Shown here: in pieces, positions 15,459 through 15,496 of the stretch
Numbering within the stretch: the first letter of the stretch is position 1
Layout: the number at the start of each line of letters is the position of its first letter
Source: JBOFSQ01 sp051651625
GTDB taxonomy: Bacteria; Planctomycetota; Planctomycetia; Pirellulales; Thermoguttaceae
Direction of reading: 5' to 3'
Length of the DNA: 15,496 nucleotides
Assembly: GCA_051651625.1 (NCBI GenBank)
Contig: JBOFSQ010000039.1
Coordinates: 1-15,496 of the forward strand
The notes under the pieces: model-generated
Seen by the model: the letters and a program-made list of their open reading frames with translations, nothing else
Told to the model about the DNA's origin: nothing
Database searches by the model: none
Made by a program: the position numbers and the translations under genes

Positions 15459-15496
15459 TACCAAAATATCGGTTGTTGGTTTGCAAGGTCGCGTCC

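Overview
The window looks like chromosomal DNA of an anaerobic member of the Planctomycetota. The strongest sign is a DUF1559-type pseudopilin near the right end. It has a prepilin N-terminus and the C-terminal H-x9-DG signature, a family hugely expanded in planctomycetes. A C-terminal piece of a second such protein lies at the left edge. A multi-domain [FeFe]-hydrogenase implies anaerobic or fermentative metabolism. A large autotransporter-type protein implies a diderm envelope. A gut or sediment lineage is plausible, but that is inference; nothing here fixes the genus.

Layout, left to right. Positions 11-2307 (minus) hold a hybrid sensor histidine kinase whose stop overlaps the start of a truncated DUF1559 C-terminal ORF. 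Divergently, 2449-3531 (plus) encodes mannose-1-phosphate guanylyltransferase, an enzyme of GDP-mannose supply for surface glycans. The two genes share a compact intergenic region in which their predicted -35 boxes overlap on opposite strands. Two near-identical palindromes (3561-3630) separate it from a convergent 4 kb autotransporter-like gene (3637-7689, minus). Upstream of that lie two minus-strand unknowns: a Gln/Arg-rich 177-residue protein and a single-pass membrane protein with a long Pro/Ala/Gln-rich exported tail.

Positions 9995-13482 (minus) form a tight four-gene block with gaps of 15, 15 and 8 nt. In transcription order it holds an HndD/HydA-like [FeFe]-hydrogenase, a clan AA (retropepsin-like) aspartic protease homologue, a stand-alone receiver-domain protein, and a FecE/BtuD-type ABC ATPase with no permease in view. 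This combination is unusual. It suggests a redox or metal-linked module with its own regulatory parts, but the functional link is inference. tRNA-Leu(GAG), with its own promoter, follows on the plus strand.

The most striking signal is at the right end. A near-consensus promoter (13949-13977), a strong Shine-Dalgarno and an ATG (14060) lead into a run of 13 G residues (14137-14149). Downstream of the run, the DUF1559 pseudopilin is in the wrong frame. Losing one G, or gaining two, would join ATG and pilin in one 407-codon ORF; as written the frame stops after 33 codons. This is the layout of a phase-variable contingency locus. A homopolymer length error in the sequence is the main alternative. 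The window ends in a cluster of three palindromes (15361-15458) that looks like a dispersed repeat element.
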